Of a stretch of DNA of 64,000 nucleotides, positions 27,209-34,520 are shown piece after piece. Source of the DNA: Allomesorhizobium camelthorni (GTDB lineage: Bacteria > Pseudomonadota > Alphaproteobacteria > Rhizobiales > Rhizobiaceae); the NCBI RefSeq assembly GCF_011045125.1, contig NZ_JAAKZF010000019.1, positions 18,828 to 82,827 of the forward strand, in the 5' to 3' direction. The position numbers were made by a program, and so were the translations under genes. Each line of letters opens with the position of its first letter. Positions within the stretch are counted from its first letter, which is position 1. The notes beneath the pieces are model-generated. The model saw nothing but the letters and a program-made list of their open reading frames with translations. It was not told the origin of the DNA and ran no database searches.

Positions 27209-28237
27209 CTAGCTCGATTTCGGCTCGGCGTCGTTGATCTCGACGGTGAAGCTTCCGTCCTTGATCGCCTTTTCCTTCTCGGCGACCTTGGCCATGATTT
27301 CGGCCGGCACCTTGCCTTCGAAGGTTCCGAGCGGGGCCAGCGAGCAGCCGCCATTCTTCATGAAAGAATAGACGCCGTAATCCTCGGCCTTGAAGGTCCC
27401 GGCCTTCACCTCGGCGATCGCCTTGTCGAGCGTCGGCTCGAAATGCCAGAGCGCCGAAGCAACAACCGTTTCGGGGTAATCGGCCTGGGTGTCGATGACG
27501 TTGCCGACAGCGAGGATGCCCCTCTCCTTGGCCGCGTCCGAGACGCCGAAGCGCTCGGCGTAGAGCAGGTCGGCGCCGCCGTCGATCTGGGCGAAGGCGG
27601 TTTCCTTGGCCTTGGGCGGGTCGAACCACGAGCCGATGAAGGCGACCTGGAATTTCGTGTCGGGCGCGGTCTCATTCACGCCGGCCATGAAGGCGTTCAT
27701 CAGCCGGTTCACCTCGGGGATGGGATAGCCGCCGACCATGCCGATGTTCTTCGACTTGGTCATGGCGCCGGCGATGATGCCGGAGAGGTAGGATGCGTCC
27801 TGGATGTAGTTGTCGAAGACGGAGAAATTCGGCACGGCTTCGTCCGGCTTGAAGCTGGACCCCATCAGGAAGGCGACGTCCGGATAATCTCTCGCGACGG
27901 CGCGGGCCGCGTCCTCGACGCCGAACACCTCGCCGACGATGAGCTTGTGGCCGGCCTCGGCATATTCGCGCATCACGCGCTCATAATCGTTGTTGGAGGT
28001 GTTTTCGGAATAGACATATTCAATGTCGCCCCGATCCTTGGCGGCGTTGGCCGCCTTGTGGATGCGGCTGACCCATTGCTGCTCGACCGGAACGGTGTAG
28101 ATGGCCGCGACCTTCAGCGCCTCCTGGGCGAAGGCGCGCGTCGGCAGACCCGCCATCGCGGCAAGGGCCGCGCCGGCGCCGGCCGACTTCAACACCGCGC
28201 GACGCGAAAAGGCCGAAAAGACTTTGTTTCTAGGCAT
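27209..28237 (-). CDS. BMP-family ABC transporter substrate-binding protein (nucleoside type)
   Basis: 342 residues. Twin-arginine signal peptide: SRRAVLKSAGAGAALAAMAG with cleavage near TRAFAQ; there is no lipobox Cys, so it is a soluble periplasmic protein. The basic-membrane-protein fold is shown by VAAIYTVPVEQQWVSRIH, the acidic and aromatic ligand-loop residues in SSFKPDEAVPNFSVFDNYIQ, GYPIPEVNRLMNAF and ENTSNNDYERVMREYA. BMP proteins of this kind bind purine or pyrimidine nucleosides. GAGGTGG precedes the ATG. First gene of the importer-deaminase operon; divergent from the small basic protein gene across 276 gene-free bases in which I saw no clear motif. Confidence 0.92.
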   Translation of the reverse strand: MPRNKVFSAFSRRAVLKSAGAGAALAAMAGLPTRAFAQEALKVAAIYTVPVEQQWVSRIHKAANAAKDRGDIEYVYSENTSNNDYERVMREYAEAGHKLIVGEVFGVEDAARAVARDYPDVAFLMGSSFKPDEAVPNFSVFDNYIQDASYLSGIIAGAMTKSKNIGMVGGYPIPEVNRLMNAFMAGVNETAPDTKFQVAFIGSWFDPPKAKETAFAQIDGGADLLYAERFGVSDAAKERGILAVGNVIDTQADYPETVVASALWHFEPTLDKAIAEVKAGTFKAEDYGVYSFMKNGGCSLAPLGTFEGKVPAEIMAKVAEKEKAIKDGSFTVEINDAEPKSS

Positions 28238-28513
28238 TGTTCACCACCTCTGGTTGGATTGACTTCCGTCCCGTTTTTTATCGTTTGGTCAACGGTATGC
28301 GAATTCAGGGAGCCCCGCAATCGGCGGCGCGGAGCATTCCACCACCGCCTGCGCAAAGCGCCTCAGGTTGCGCAGCCAAGCGCAACGCGGTAGGCAGGGC
28401 TTACGAAAGCCGCGCCCGCGGATCGGGCTGAAGTGGCCGGATGCGACACAGGCGGCGGCCGGCACATTGCCGAAAGCGACATCCAGGCAACCGCGCATCG
28501 AAAGGATCGACTG

Positions 28514-28669
28514 ATGGCAAAGAAGCCCAATTACGGCCAGGAGCGCAGGGATCGCGACCGGATCAAGGCGGCCAAAAAGGCCGAAAAGCAGAATGCCAAG
28601 GCCGAAAAGACCGGGCGGACCACCAAGGACAACGAATCAACCGAGGTGAAGGAGTCGGAGGCAAAATAG
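28514..28669 (+). CDS. Small basic hypothetical protein (51 residues)
   Basis: 51 residues, very rich in Lys, Arg, Glu and Ala, with no Cys or Trp and one Tyr. The middle (RIKAAKKAEKQNAKAEKTGR) is a highly charged helix. AAGGA lies 6 bases before the ATG. Similar short KKPNYGQERRDRDR-type proteins are common in Hyphomicrobiales as far as I recall, but no function is known. It is followed after 63 bases by another small charged protein gene on the same strand. Confidence 0.65.
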   Translation: MAKKPNYGQERRDRDRIKAAKKAEKQNAKAEKTGRTTKDNESTEVKESEAK

Positions 28670-28732
28670 CGCCAATCGCGCCGAGCGCATCGCTTCGGCA
28701 TTCGACGGAAACGAACCGGCAGGGATAGCGAC

Positions 28733-28930
28733 ATGAAGCCAATCGCGGGCGAACAGAAGAGCGCCAGGACGGATTCGGCGGCGCGCCAGATCATGAACAC
28801 CGAGTTGGCGGCGCGCCAGAAGAAGACCGCGCGCCTCAGGGAGCTTCGGCTCGAAAAGGAAAGGGCCGAGCGCCTCGAACAGGCCGACAAGCCGGCAGCG
28901 CCGAAGCGAGCGCGCAAGAAGGCCTCCTAA
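28733..28930 (+). CDS. Small charged helical hypothetical protein (65 residues)
   Basis: 65 residues, almost entirely a charged alpha helix (QKKTARLRELRLEKERAERL) with a basic Pro/Ala tail ending KRARKKAS, which suggests nucleic-acid or ribosome contact. AGGGA precedes the ATG by about 8 bases. It converges with the DUF982 gene, with 9 bases between the stops. Function unknown; codon use fits the neighbours, so it is probably a real gene. Confidence 0.6.
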   Translation: MKPIAGEQKSARTDSAARQIMNTELAARQKKTARLRELRLEKERAERLEQADKPAAPKRARKKAS

Positions 28931-28939
28931 AGCTACAGG

Positions 28940-29197
28940 TCAGGTCGCCTTTTCGCTGACCAGCACATCGGCCTCGCGCGCCGCCGCGATAAAGGCGCGC
29001 CGGGCGGTCATGGCCGGCTTGTCGCCGGCAATGGCGTCGTGACAGGCCTGCAGCGCCGCGCGATGCTTGGGACTTTTCTTCCCCGGCCATTTGTTGAGCA
29101 GGTAATCGGAAGCCTCGCGGGCGGTCCGCAGCACCAGATTTTCGCTGGCATCGCCGGATTTGACGGTGAGCGGCACTTCAAAGCGTTCTTGTTTCAT
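28940..29197 (-). CDS. DUF982 domain protein
   Basis: 85 residues from ATG 29197 (MKQERFEVPLTVKSG). The DUF982 pattern is clear: an N-terminal strand, then TAREASDYLLNKWPGKKSPKH, AALQACHDAIAGD and a C-terminal helix ARRAFIAAAREADVLV. DUF982 proteins are small, frequent and multi-copy in rhizobia, with no established function. The frame continues 25 codons upstream of this ATG, but the part from 29197 has the family length. Confidence 0.8.
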   Translation of the reverse strand: MKQERFEVPLTVKSGDASENLVLRTAREASDYLLNKWPGKKSPKHRAALQACHDAIAGDKPAMTARRAFIAAAREADVLVSEKAT

Positions 29198-29601
29198 CGC
29201 CGCTCTTACGCCATCGCCGCCGACAAAGCGAGCCAACAAGTCGCCGTCCGGCCTCAGGAGCCCGGTTTGCAAAAATTGATCCGGCGGAGCGAAAAATCCT
29301 CGCGGCTATCCCATTGCGTTTCCCGGACAATCCGCCTTCGGCTGCGCTTTCCGATGCACATGCGCCTGCGATTGCCGGTTGATTCCGGGCGAGGCCATCT
29401 CTACCTGACCGGCTCTTGTTGATTGCGTTTCATCGATTGTTTGTCATGCCCGGTGAATTTCGTCCTCCGCGAGCCTTTCAAAGCCACAGCCGGCCACAAG
29501 GCCGGCCCGCGGTAGTGGACCAGACGGACACATACGGTATAGTGGACCGTACCGGGCTTTTTGAAGAGACGGCCGCAGGGCCAAATTGAGGACGATTTGG
29601 T
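29198..29601. promoter_or_regulatory. Gene-free 404-base spacer with likely promoter of the polysaccharide region
   Basis: No gene is supported. Near its right end are a perfect hairpin GCCGGCC-ACAA-GGCCGGC (29489-29506), then TAGTGGACC twice (29513-29521 and 29540-29548, 27 bases apart) and a dyad CGGTA-N10-TACCG (29535-29554). TATAGT at 29538-29543 could be a -10 box; the hexamer 17 bases upstream (GTGGAC) is a poor -35, so an activator bound to the repeats would be expected. GAGGA at about 29589 is the ribosome binding site of the first glycosyltransferase gene. Confidence 0.45.
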
Positions 29602-30816
29602 ATGATGCGGCGCTTAGAAGACGCTCGGATCCTGATGTACAGCCACGACACGTTCGGGCTAGGGCATTTGCGGCGCTGCCGCACCATCGCTCATTCGCTG
29701 GTCGAGGATTATCGCGGGCTGAACGTGCTGATCATTTCCGGCGCGACCATCGCGGGCGCATTCGACTATCGGGCGCGCGTCGACTTTGTGAAGATCCCCA
29801 GCGTCATCAAGCTGCGCAATGGCGAATACACCTCGCTTGCCCAGCACATGGATCTGCACGAGACGCTGAAAATGCGCCAGTCGATCATCCGCCACACCGC
29901 CGAGACCTTCCAGCCGGACATCTTCATCGTCGACAAGGAGCCGATGGGCCTGCGCGGCGAGGTAGAGGAGACGCTGTCCTATCTGAAGACGCGCGGCACC
30001 ACGCTGGTGCTCGGCCTGCGCGAGGTGATGGACGCGCCGCATCTGCTCGAAGCGGAGTGGAAGCAAAGCGACACGATGCGCAAGATCGACCGCTTCTACG
30101 ACATGGTCTGGGTCTACGGCCCGCCGGATTTCTACGATCCGCTGACCGGGCTGGAAGTGCCGCCCGGCGTGCGGGCCAAGATGAACTTCGTCGGCTTCCT
30201 GCAGAGAAGCCTTTCGCATGACGAGATGCCGGACCATCGGCCGGAAGGCGATTACATCCTGGTGACCACGGGTGGCGGCGGCGACGGGGCCGACCTCATC
30301 CACGACGTCATCGACGCCTACCGCGGTGACCCCAGCCTGCAGCACAAGGCGCTGGTCGTGCTCGGCCCATACATGCCGGCCCGCAAGCGGCGCAAGCTGA
30401 TCAACAAGGGCGCCAAGGTGCCGCATATCAAGATCATCGAATTCGACAATCGCATGGAAGAGCTGATCGCTGGCGCCAAGGCGGTGGTGGCGATGGGCGG
30501 TTACAACACCTATTGCGAGATCCTTTCCTTCGACAAGCCGGCGCTGATCGTGCCGCGCGTCAAGCCGCGCGAGGAGCAGTTGATCCGCGCCCGCCGCGCC
30601 GCCGAACTCGGACTGATCGAGATGCTGCTGCCGGAAGAGGCCGAAGATTCAAAGCGCTTCGCCGAGGCGCTGAAGGCCCTGCCCGACCGGCCGGCGCCTT
30701 CCAGAAGCAGTCCCGACCTCAGGCTCGGCGGCCTCGTCAACATCTCCGAAATCATCGGCGACTGGCTCGACGAGCGCTCGCGCCCGCATTTCACGGTCGT
30801 CGAAGGCGCGAGCTGA
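29602..30816 (+). CDS. GT-B glycosyltransferase, family-28-like (COG4671 type), copy 1
   Basis: 404 residues, cytoplasmic. N-terminal Rossmann half begins ILMYSHDTFGLGHLRRC, the GxGHxxR-type acceptor loop of MurG-like enzymes. The C-terminal nucleotide-sugar half has VTTGGGGDGADLIHDVIDAY, EELIAGAKAVVAMGGYNTYCE and LIVPRVKPREEQLIRA, the donor-binding pattern of family 28. It belongs with predicted glycosyltransferases near polysaccharide loci; donor sugar unknown. First gene of a plus-strand operon, 3 bases before the next glycosyltransferase gene. A paralogue follows two genes later. Confidence 0.85.
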   Translation: MMRRLEDARILMYSHDTFGLGHLRRCRTIAHSLVEDYRGLNVLIISGATIAGAFDYRARVDFVKIPSVIKLRNGEYTSLAQHMDLHETLKMRQSIIRHTAETFQPDIFIVDKEPMGLRGEVEETLSYLKTRGTTLVLGLREVMDAPHLLEAEWKQSDTMRKIDRFYDMVWVYGPPDFYDPLTGLEVPPGVRAKMNFVGFLQRSLSHDEMPDHRPEGDYILVTTGGGGDGADLIHDVIDAYRGDPSLQHKALVVLGPYMPARKRRKLINKGAKVPHIKIIEFDNRMEELIAGAKAVVAMGGYNTYCEILSFDKPALIVPRVKPREEQLIRARRAAELGLIEMLLPEEAEDSKRFAEALKALPDRPAPSRSSPDLRLGGLVNISEIIGDWLDERSRPHFTVVEGAS

Positions 30817-30819
30817 CAT

Positions 30820-32067
30820 TTGTCCGAACGCCGCAAGATCGCCGTGGTGCTGAAAGGCTATCCGCGCCTGTCGGAGACCTTCATCGCGCAGGAACTGCTG
30901 GGACTGGAGCGCGCCGGGCTGGAACTGGCGTTGGTCGCGCTGAGGCGGCCGACCGACGCCAAGCGCCACCCGGTGCATGACGAGATCAGGGCACCGGTCC
31001 ACTACCTTCCCGAATATCTGCATGAGGAGCCGTGGCGGGTGTTGCGCTCGCTGCTCGCCTGCCTGCCCAGACCGGGCTTTTTGCGCGCGGCGCGGGCGTT
31101 CGTCCGGGATTTGCGGCGCGACCGCACGCGCAACCGTTTCCGCCGCTTCGGCCAGGCGCTGGTGCTGGCGGCGGAATGGCCGGGCGAGGCCGAATGGCTG
31201 CATGCGCATTTCATTCACACGCCTGCTTCGGTGACGGCTTATGCCAGCCTGCTCAAGGGCGTGCCGTGGACCTGCTCGGCGCATGCCAAGGACATCTGGA
31301 CATCGCCCGACTGGGAACTCGCCGGCAAGCTCGCTTCGGCGCGCTGGGTGGTGACCTGCACGCGGACCGGCTTCGAGCATCTCAAGGCTCTGGCGGGCGG
31401 CAACGGCCGGGTGCATCTCAGCTATCACGGTCTCGACCTCGCCCGGTTCGGGCCTTTCAACGGCGCGCGGCCGGCCCGCGACGGCTCCGATCCCGCTGAT
31501 CCCGTGCTGCTGGTCAGCGTCGGGAGGACCGTGGAAAAGAAGGGCTACGACACGCTGCTTCGGGCGCTGGCGCTGCTGCCGGCCGATCTTTCGTGGCGCT
31601 TCGAGCATATTGGCGGCGGCGAGCAACTGGACCGGCTCAAGGCGCTTGCCGACGAACTCGGCATCGCCGAACGTGTCACGTGGAAGGGCGCGCTGGCGCA
31701 GGAGGAGGTGCTGGCGCATTATCGCCGCGCCGACATTTTCGCGCTGGCCTGCCGTATCGCCACCGACGGCGACCGGGACGGCCTGCCCAACGTGCTGGTC
31801 GAGGCGGCGAGCCAGAAGCTCGCCTGCGTTTCGACCGACGTTTCGGGGGTGCCGGAACTCCTGACCGACGGGGAAAACGGGCTGGTCGTGCCGCCGGACG
31901 ATCCCGGCGCGCTTGCCGGGGCGCTGGAGCGGGCGATCCGCGAGCCGGCGCTGAGGAAACGGCTCGGCGAAGTCGCAGAAAAACGCGTGCGGGAACATTT
32001 CGACCATATGTCGAGCATCCGGCAGCTCAAGGCGCTGTTCGAGGAGGAGTGGCGCAAACAACCATGA
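30820..32067 (+). CDS. Glycosyltransferase family 4
   Basis: 415 residues from a TTG start 3 bases after the previous stop. GT-B fold; N-terminal half KIAVVLKGYPRLSETFIAQE with the donor-side segment WLHAHFIHTPASVTAYA, C-terminal half with VGRTVEKKGYDTLLRALALL, GGGEQLDRLKALADELGI and the family E(x7)E region DGLPNVLVEAASQ. This pattern is that of colanic-acid/exopolysaccharide WcaL/AmsK-like transferases. It overlaps the next gene by 4 bases (ATGA). Acts on an undecaprenyl-linked or similar acceptor by family; donor unknown. Confidence 0.9.
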   Translation: MSERRKIAVVLKGYPRLSETFIAQELLGLERAGLELALVALRRPTDAKRHPVHDEIRAPVHYLPEYLHEEPWRVLRSLLACLPRPGFLRAARAFVRDLRRDRTRNRFRRFGQALVLAAEWPGEAEWLHAHFIHTPASVTAYASLLKGVPWTCSAHAKDIWTSPDWELAGKLASARWVVTCTRTGFEHLKALAGGNGRVHLSYHGLDLARFGPFNGARPARDGSDPADPVLLVSVGRTVEKKGYDTLLRALALLPADLSWRFEHIGGGEQLDRLKALADELGIAERVTWKGALAQEEVLAHYRRADIFALACRIATDGDRDGLPNVLVEAASQKLACVSTDVSGVPELLTDGENGLVVPPDDPGALAGALERAIREPALRKRLGEVAEKRVREHFDHMSSIRQLKALFEEEWRKQP

Positions 32068-33197
32068 CGCAGCCCCGCATCCTGTTCTACGTCCAGCATC
32101 TGCTCGGCATCGGCCATTTGGCGCGGGCGAGCCGCGTGGCGTCGGCACTCGCCGAAAATGGCTTCGCCGTGACCGTGGTGACGGGCGGAACACCCGTGGC
32201 GGGGTTCCCCGGCCTGGGGGTGACCCATGTCGCGCTGCCTGCGGTGACCTCCGGCGACCAGGGATTTTCCGGCCTGGCGGATCTCGACGGCAATCCCGTC
32301 GACGACGCCTTCAAGGCACGACGGCGCGACATGCTTTTGTCGCTGTTTGCCGAAACGCGGCCCGACATCGTGATTATCGAGGCGTTCCCGTTCGGCCGCC
32401 GGCAGATGCGCTTCGAGCTCCTGCCGTTGCTGGACGCGATTGCCTCGGCCAAGCCGAGACCGCGCCTAGTGACGTCGGTGCGCGACATCCTGCAGGAGCG
32501 GGTCAAGCCGGGGCGGAACGAGGAAAGCGCCGAACTCGTCGACCGGTATTTCGACCTGGTAATGGTGCATGGCGACCCCGGTTTCGCCAGGCTGGACGAG
32601 ACCTTTCCGCTCGCCGCCGGCTTTTCGGAGAAGATCGCCTATACCGGCCTCGTCGCCGGACCCGAGCCCGAGCCCGCGGCGGAAAATTTCGACGTGCTGA
32701 TCTCGGCCGGCGGGGGCGCGGCGGGCGGCGAACTCGCCCGGACGGCGGTCGAGGCCGCGAAACTGCTGCCGGGGTCGGGCAGATGGGGCCTGATCACCGG
32801 ACCGAACCTCCCGCAACCGGAGTTCGACGCGATCGTCGCGGCCGCGCCGGAGAGTCTCGATATATTCAGATTCCGCAAGGATTTCGCCAGCCTGCTCGGC
32901 GGCGCGCGGCTTTCCGTCTCGCAGGCGGGCTACAATACGGTGTGCGACATACTGCGCGCCGGCTGCCGCTCGCTGCTCGTGCCGTTCGCGGCCGGCGGCG
33001 AGACCGAGCAGGAGGTGCGCGCTGAGCGGCTGGAGCGGCTCGGCCTCGCGTCTACCGTCAGCGAGAGCGGCCTGACGCCGGAACTGCTTGCCCGTGCGAT
33101 CGAAGCTGCGCTGGCCCGGCCGCGTCCGCCGCGCCATGCGCTCGATCTGGATGGGGCCCACAAATCTGCGCAGGTGTTGCGCAGGTTGCTTAGCTAA
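32064..33197 (+). CDS. GT-B glycosyltransferase, family-28-like, copy 2
   Basis: 377 residues. Starts ILFYVQHLLGIGHLARASRV, the same GIGH acceptor loop as copy 1, and has the donor half ISAGGGAAGGELARTAVEAA, LLGGARLSVSQAGYNTVCDI and LLVPFAAGGETEQEVRAERL. The two copies thus share architecture but differ in most positions, so they are probably specialised to different steps. ATG overlaps the family 4 gene; the frame continues upstream but only as a shadow. Its stop overlaps the convergent methyltransferase stop. Confidence 0.85.
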   Translation: MTQPRILFYVQHLLGIGHLARASRVASALAENGFAVTVVTGGTPVAGFPGLGVTHVALPAVTSGDQGFSGLADLDGNPVDDAFKARRRDMLLSLFAETRPDIVIIEAFPFGRRQMRFELLPLLDAIASAKPRPRLVTSVRDILQERVKPGRNEESAELVDRYFDLVMVHGDPGFARLDETFPLAAGFSEKIAYTGLVAGPEPEPAAENFDVLISAGGGAAGGELARTAVEAAKLLPGSGRWGLITGPNLPQPEFDAIVAAAPESLDIFRFRKDFASLLGGARLSVSQAGYNTVCDILRAGCRSLLVPFAAGGETEQEVRAERLERLGLASTVSESGLTPELLARAIEAALARPRPPRHALDLDGAHKSAQVLRRLLS

Positions 33198-33889
33198 ACC
33201 GTGCCGATCAGCATGAACCTGGTGTATTTCTTCATCGGCAGCGCGCCGGCGAAGGCGATCTCGCTGAGGCCGGCCAGCTGCTCGAAGGCTTCCAGCGAGG
33301 GCACGCAGGCGATGTGCGTCGGTTCGCTGAAATAATCGTTGGACTGGAGCAGGACGCGCGTGCCGGGCGGCAACAGCGCGAGCCAGGCGCGCAGATCGGC
33401 GATGTGCTCACAACTGGTGTTGACGACGAGGTCGGGCCGGCTCCCGGCATAGTCGAGCGTGTACATGTCGCCGGTCGAGGCGCGGAAGCGATCCTTCCAG
33501 CGCTCGTTCAGCGTCTTGGCCACCTCGGCCACGCCCGGATCGATGTCGATGCTTTCGATGGCGCCGATGTCGAAGCGGGGATCGTCGAACAGCATCGCCG
33601 CCAGAACGCCGTACCAGCCGCCGACGATCCAGATGCTGCCGAATCGGGCGCCGCAGCTTTCGAAAAGTTTGTCGCGCGCCCACAATTTGCAGGCGACCTG
33701 CTTGTGGTTGAAGGCGTTGCCGACATCGGCCTGAGGGTGCCTGGCGATGACCTTCGCGAGGCCGCCGACCAGCGAACAGCCGCAGTATGCGGCGATTCCG
33801 CGGGTCAGGTCGAAGGCTGTCTCGCGCCAGTCGGCGCCGGGATCGGTCTGGGTGGCGTCCATGATGCACGTGTTGTAAGCTTCAGCCAT
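33194..33889 (-). CDS. Class I SAM-dependent methyltransferase-like protein
   Basis: 231 residues from ATG 33889; an alternative ATG at 33862 gives 222. The Rossmann-type SAM site is suggested by SIWIVGGWYGVLAAML (motif I), ESIDIDPGVAEVA (acidic loop, adenosine contact) and DLVVNTSCEHIADLRAWL (motif IV region). Substrate unknown. It is the only minus-strand gene in this part, head-to-head with another methyltransferase-like gene with 29 bases between starts, and tail-to-tail with glycosyltransferase copy 2. Its N terminus (DWRETAFDLTRGIAAYCGCS) resembles nothing I recognise. Confidence 0.7.
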   Translation of the reverse strand: MAEAYNTCIMDATQTDPGADWRETAFDLTRGIAAYCGCSLVGGLAKVIARHPQADVGNAFNHKQVACKLWARDKLFESCGARFGSIWIVGGWYGVLAAMLFDDPRFDIGAIESIDIDPGVAEVAKTLNERWKDRFRASTGDMYTLDYAGSRPDLVVNTSCEHIADLRAWLALLPPGTRVLLQSNDYFSEPTHIACVPSLEAFEQLAGLSEIAFAGALPMKKYTRFMLIGTV

Positions 33890-33918
33890 CCGGGGTGCAA
33901 CCAACGCAATCTGACCAT

Positions 33919-34512
33919 ATGAACCCGAAACCGTTCGAAGCCGTTCCGCCATCCGACGGCGCCGGACAGAACCTGCCGCATCTGTCCGGTCCTGCCGCCG
34001 CCATACGCCAGGTGCTGGCGGCGCATTTCGTGCGCGGCTGTCCGCATGTGCTCGAAATCGGCGGGCACAGGCGGCCGATCACCGGCTATCTTACCCATGC
34101 GCCGCTGTCGGTCACCTCGATCGACCCGAAGACCGCCGAATACGAGGCCGAAGAACTCAACGGCCGCCCTTGCCGCGTGCGCCACATCGCCCGCAAGTTT
34201 CAGGATGTCGAACTCGACTATGCGCCGCGCAGCTACGGCCTTGTGCTGCTCGGCTACTCGCTGAAGCCTTTCGGCAAGCGCGAGCCGCTCGGCAAACTCA
34301 TGTTCTCGCTGGTCGACAACGCCGGCGTGGTGGTTATCGATTACACGCCCGAGTTCGAGCGCGCGGCTTCGCAGGTTCCGTCGATCCTTTCGCGCCCGAC
34401 GCTCACCAACTATTGCAGCTTCGAACTCAAGCTCGAAGATCCGGAGATCGCCGCCACGCCCTATGCCAGGCGGCGCTTTCACGTGCTTCATCCCTCCGGT
34501 TCAGCGGCCTGA
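33919..34512 (+). CDS. SAM-dependent methyltransferase-like hypothetical protein
   Basis: 197 residues. A shortened Rossmann core is visible: HVLEIGGHRRPITGYL (motif I with a basic replacement in the glycine loop), VTSIDPKTAEY (acidic loop) and YGLVLLGYSLKPFG. The C-terminal part lacks clear family marks. It starts 29 bases from the divergent methyltransferase gene and ends 8 bases before the ABC-like gene, so it probably heads that transcript. A modifying role on the sugar chain is an inference from position only. Confidence 0.6.
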   Translation: MNPKPFEAVPPSDGAGQNLPHLSGPAAAIRQVLAAHFVRGCPHVLEIGGHRRPITGYLTHAPLSVTSIDPKTAEYEAEELNGRPCRVRHIARKFQDVELDYAPRSYGLVLLGYSLKPFGKREPLGKLMFSLVDNAGVVVIDYTPEFERAASQVPSILSRPTLTNYCSFELKLEDPEIAATPYARRRFHVLHPSGSAA

Positions 34513-34520
34513 ACTCGCCC

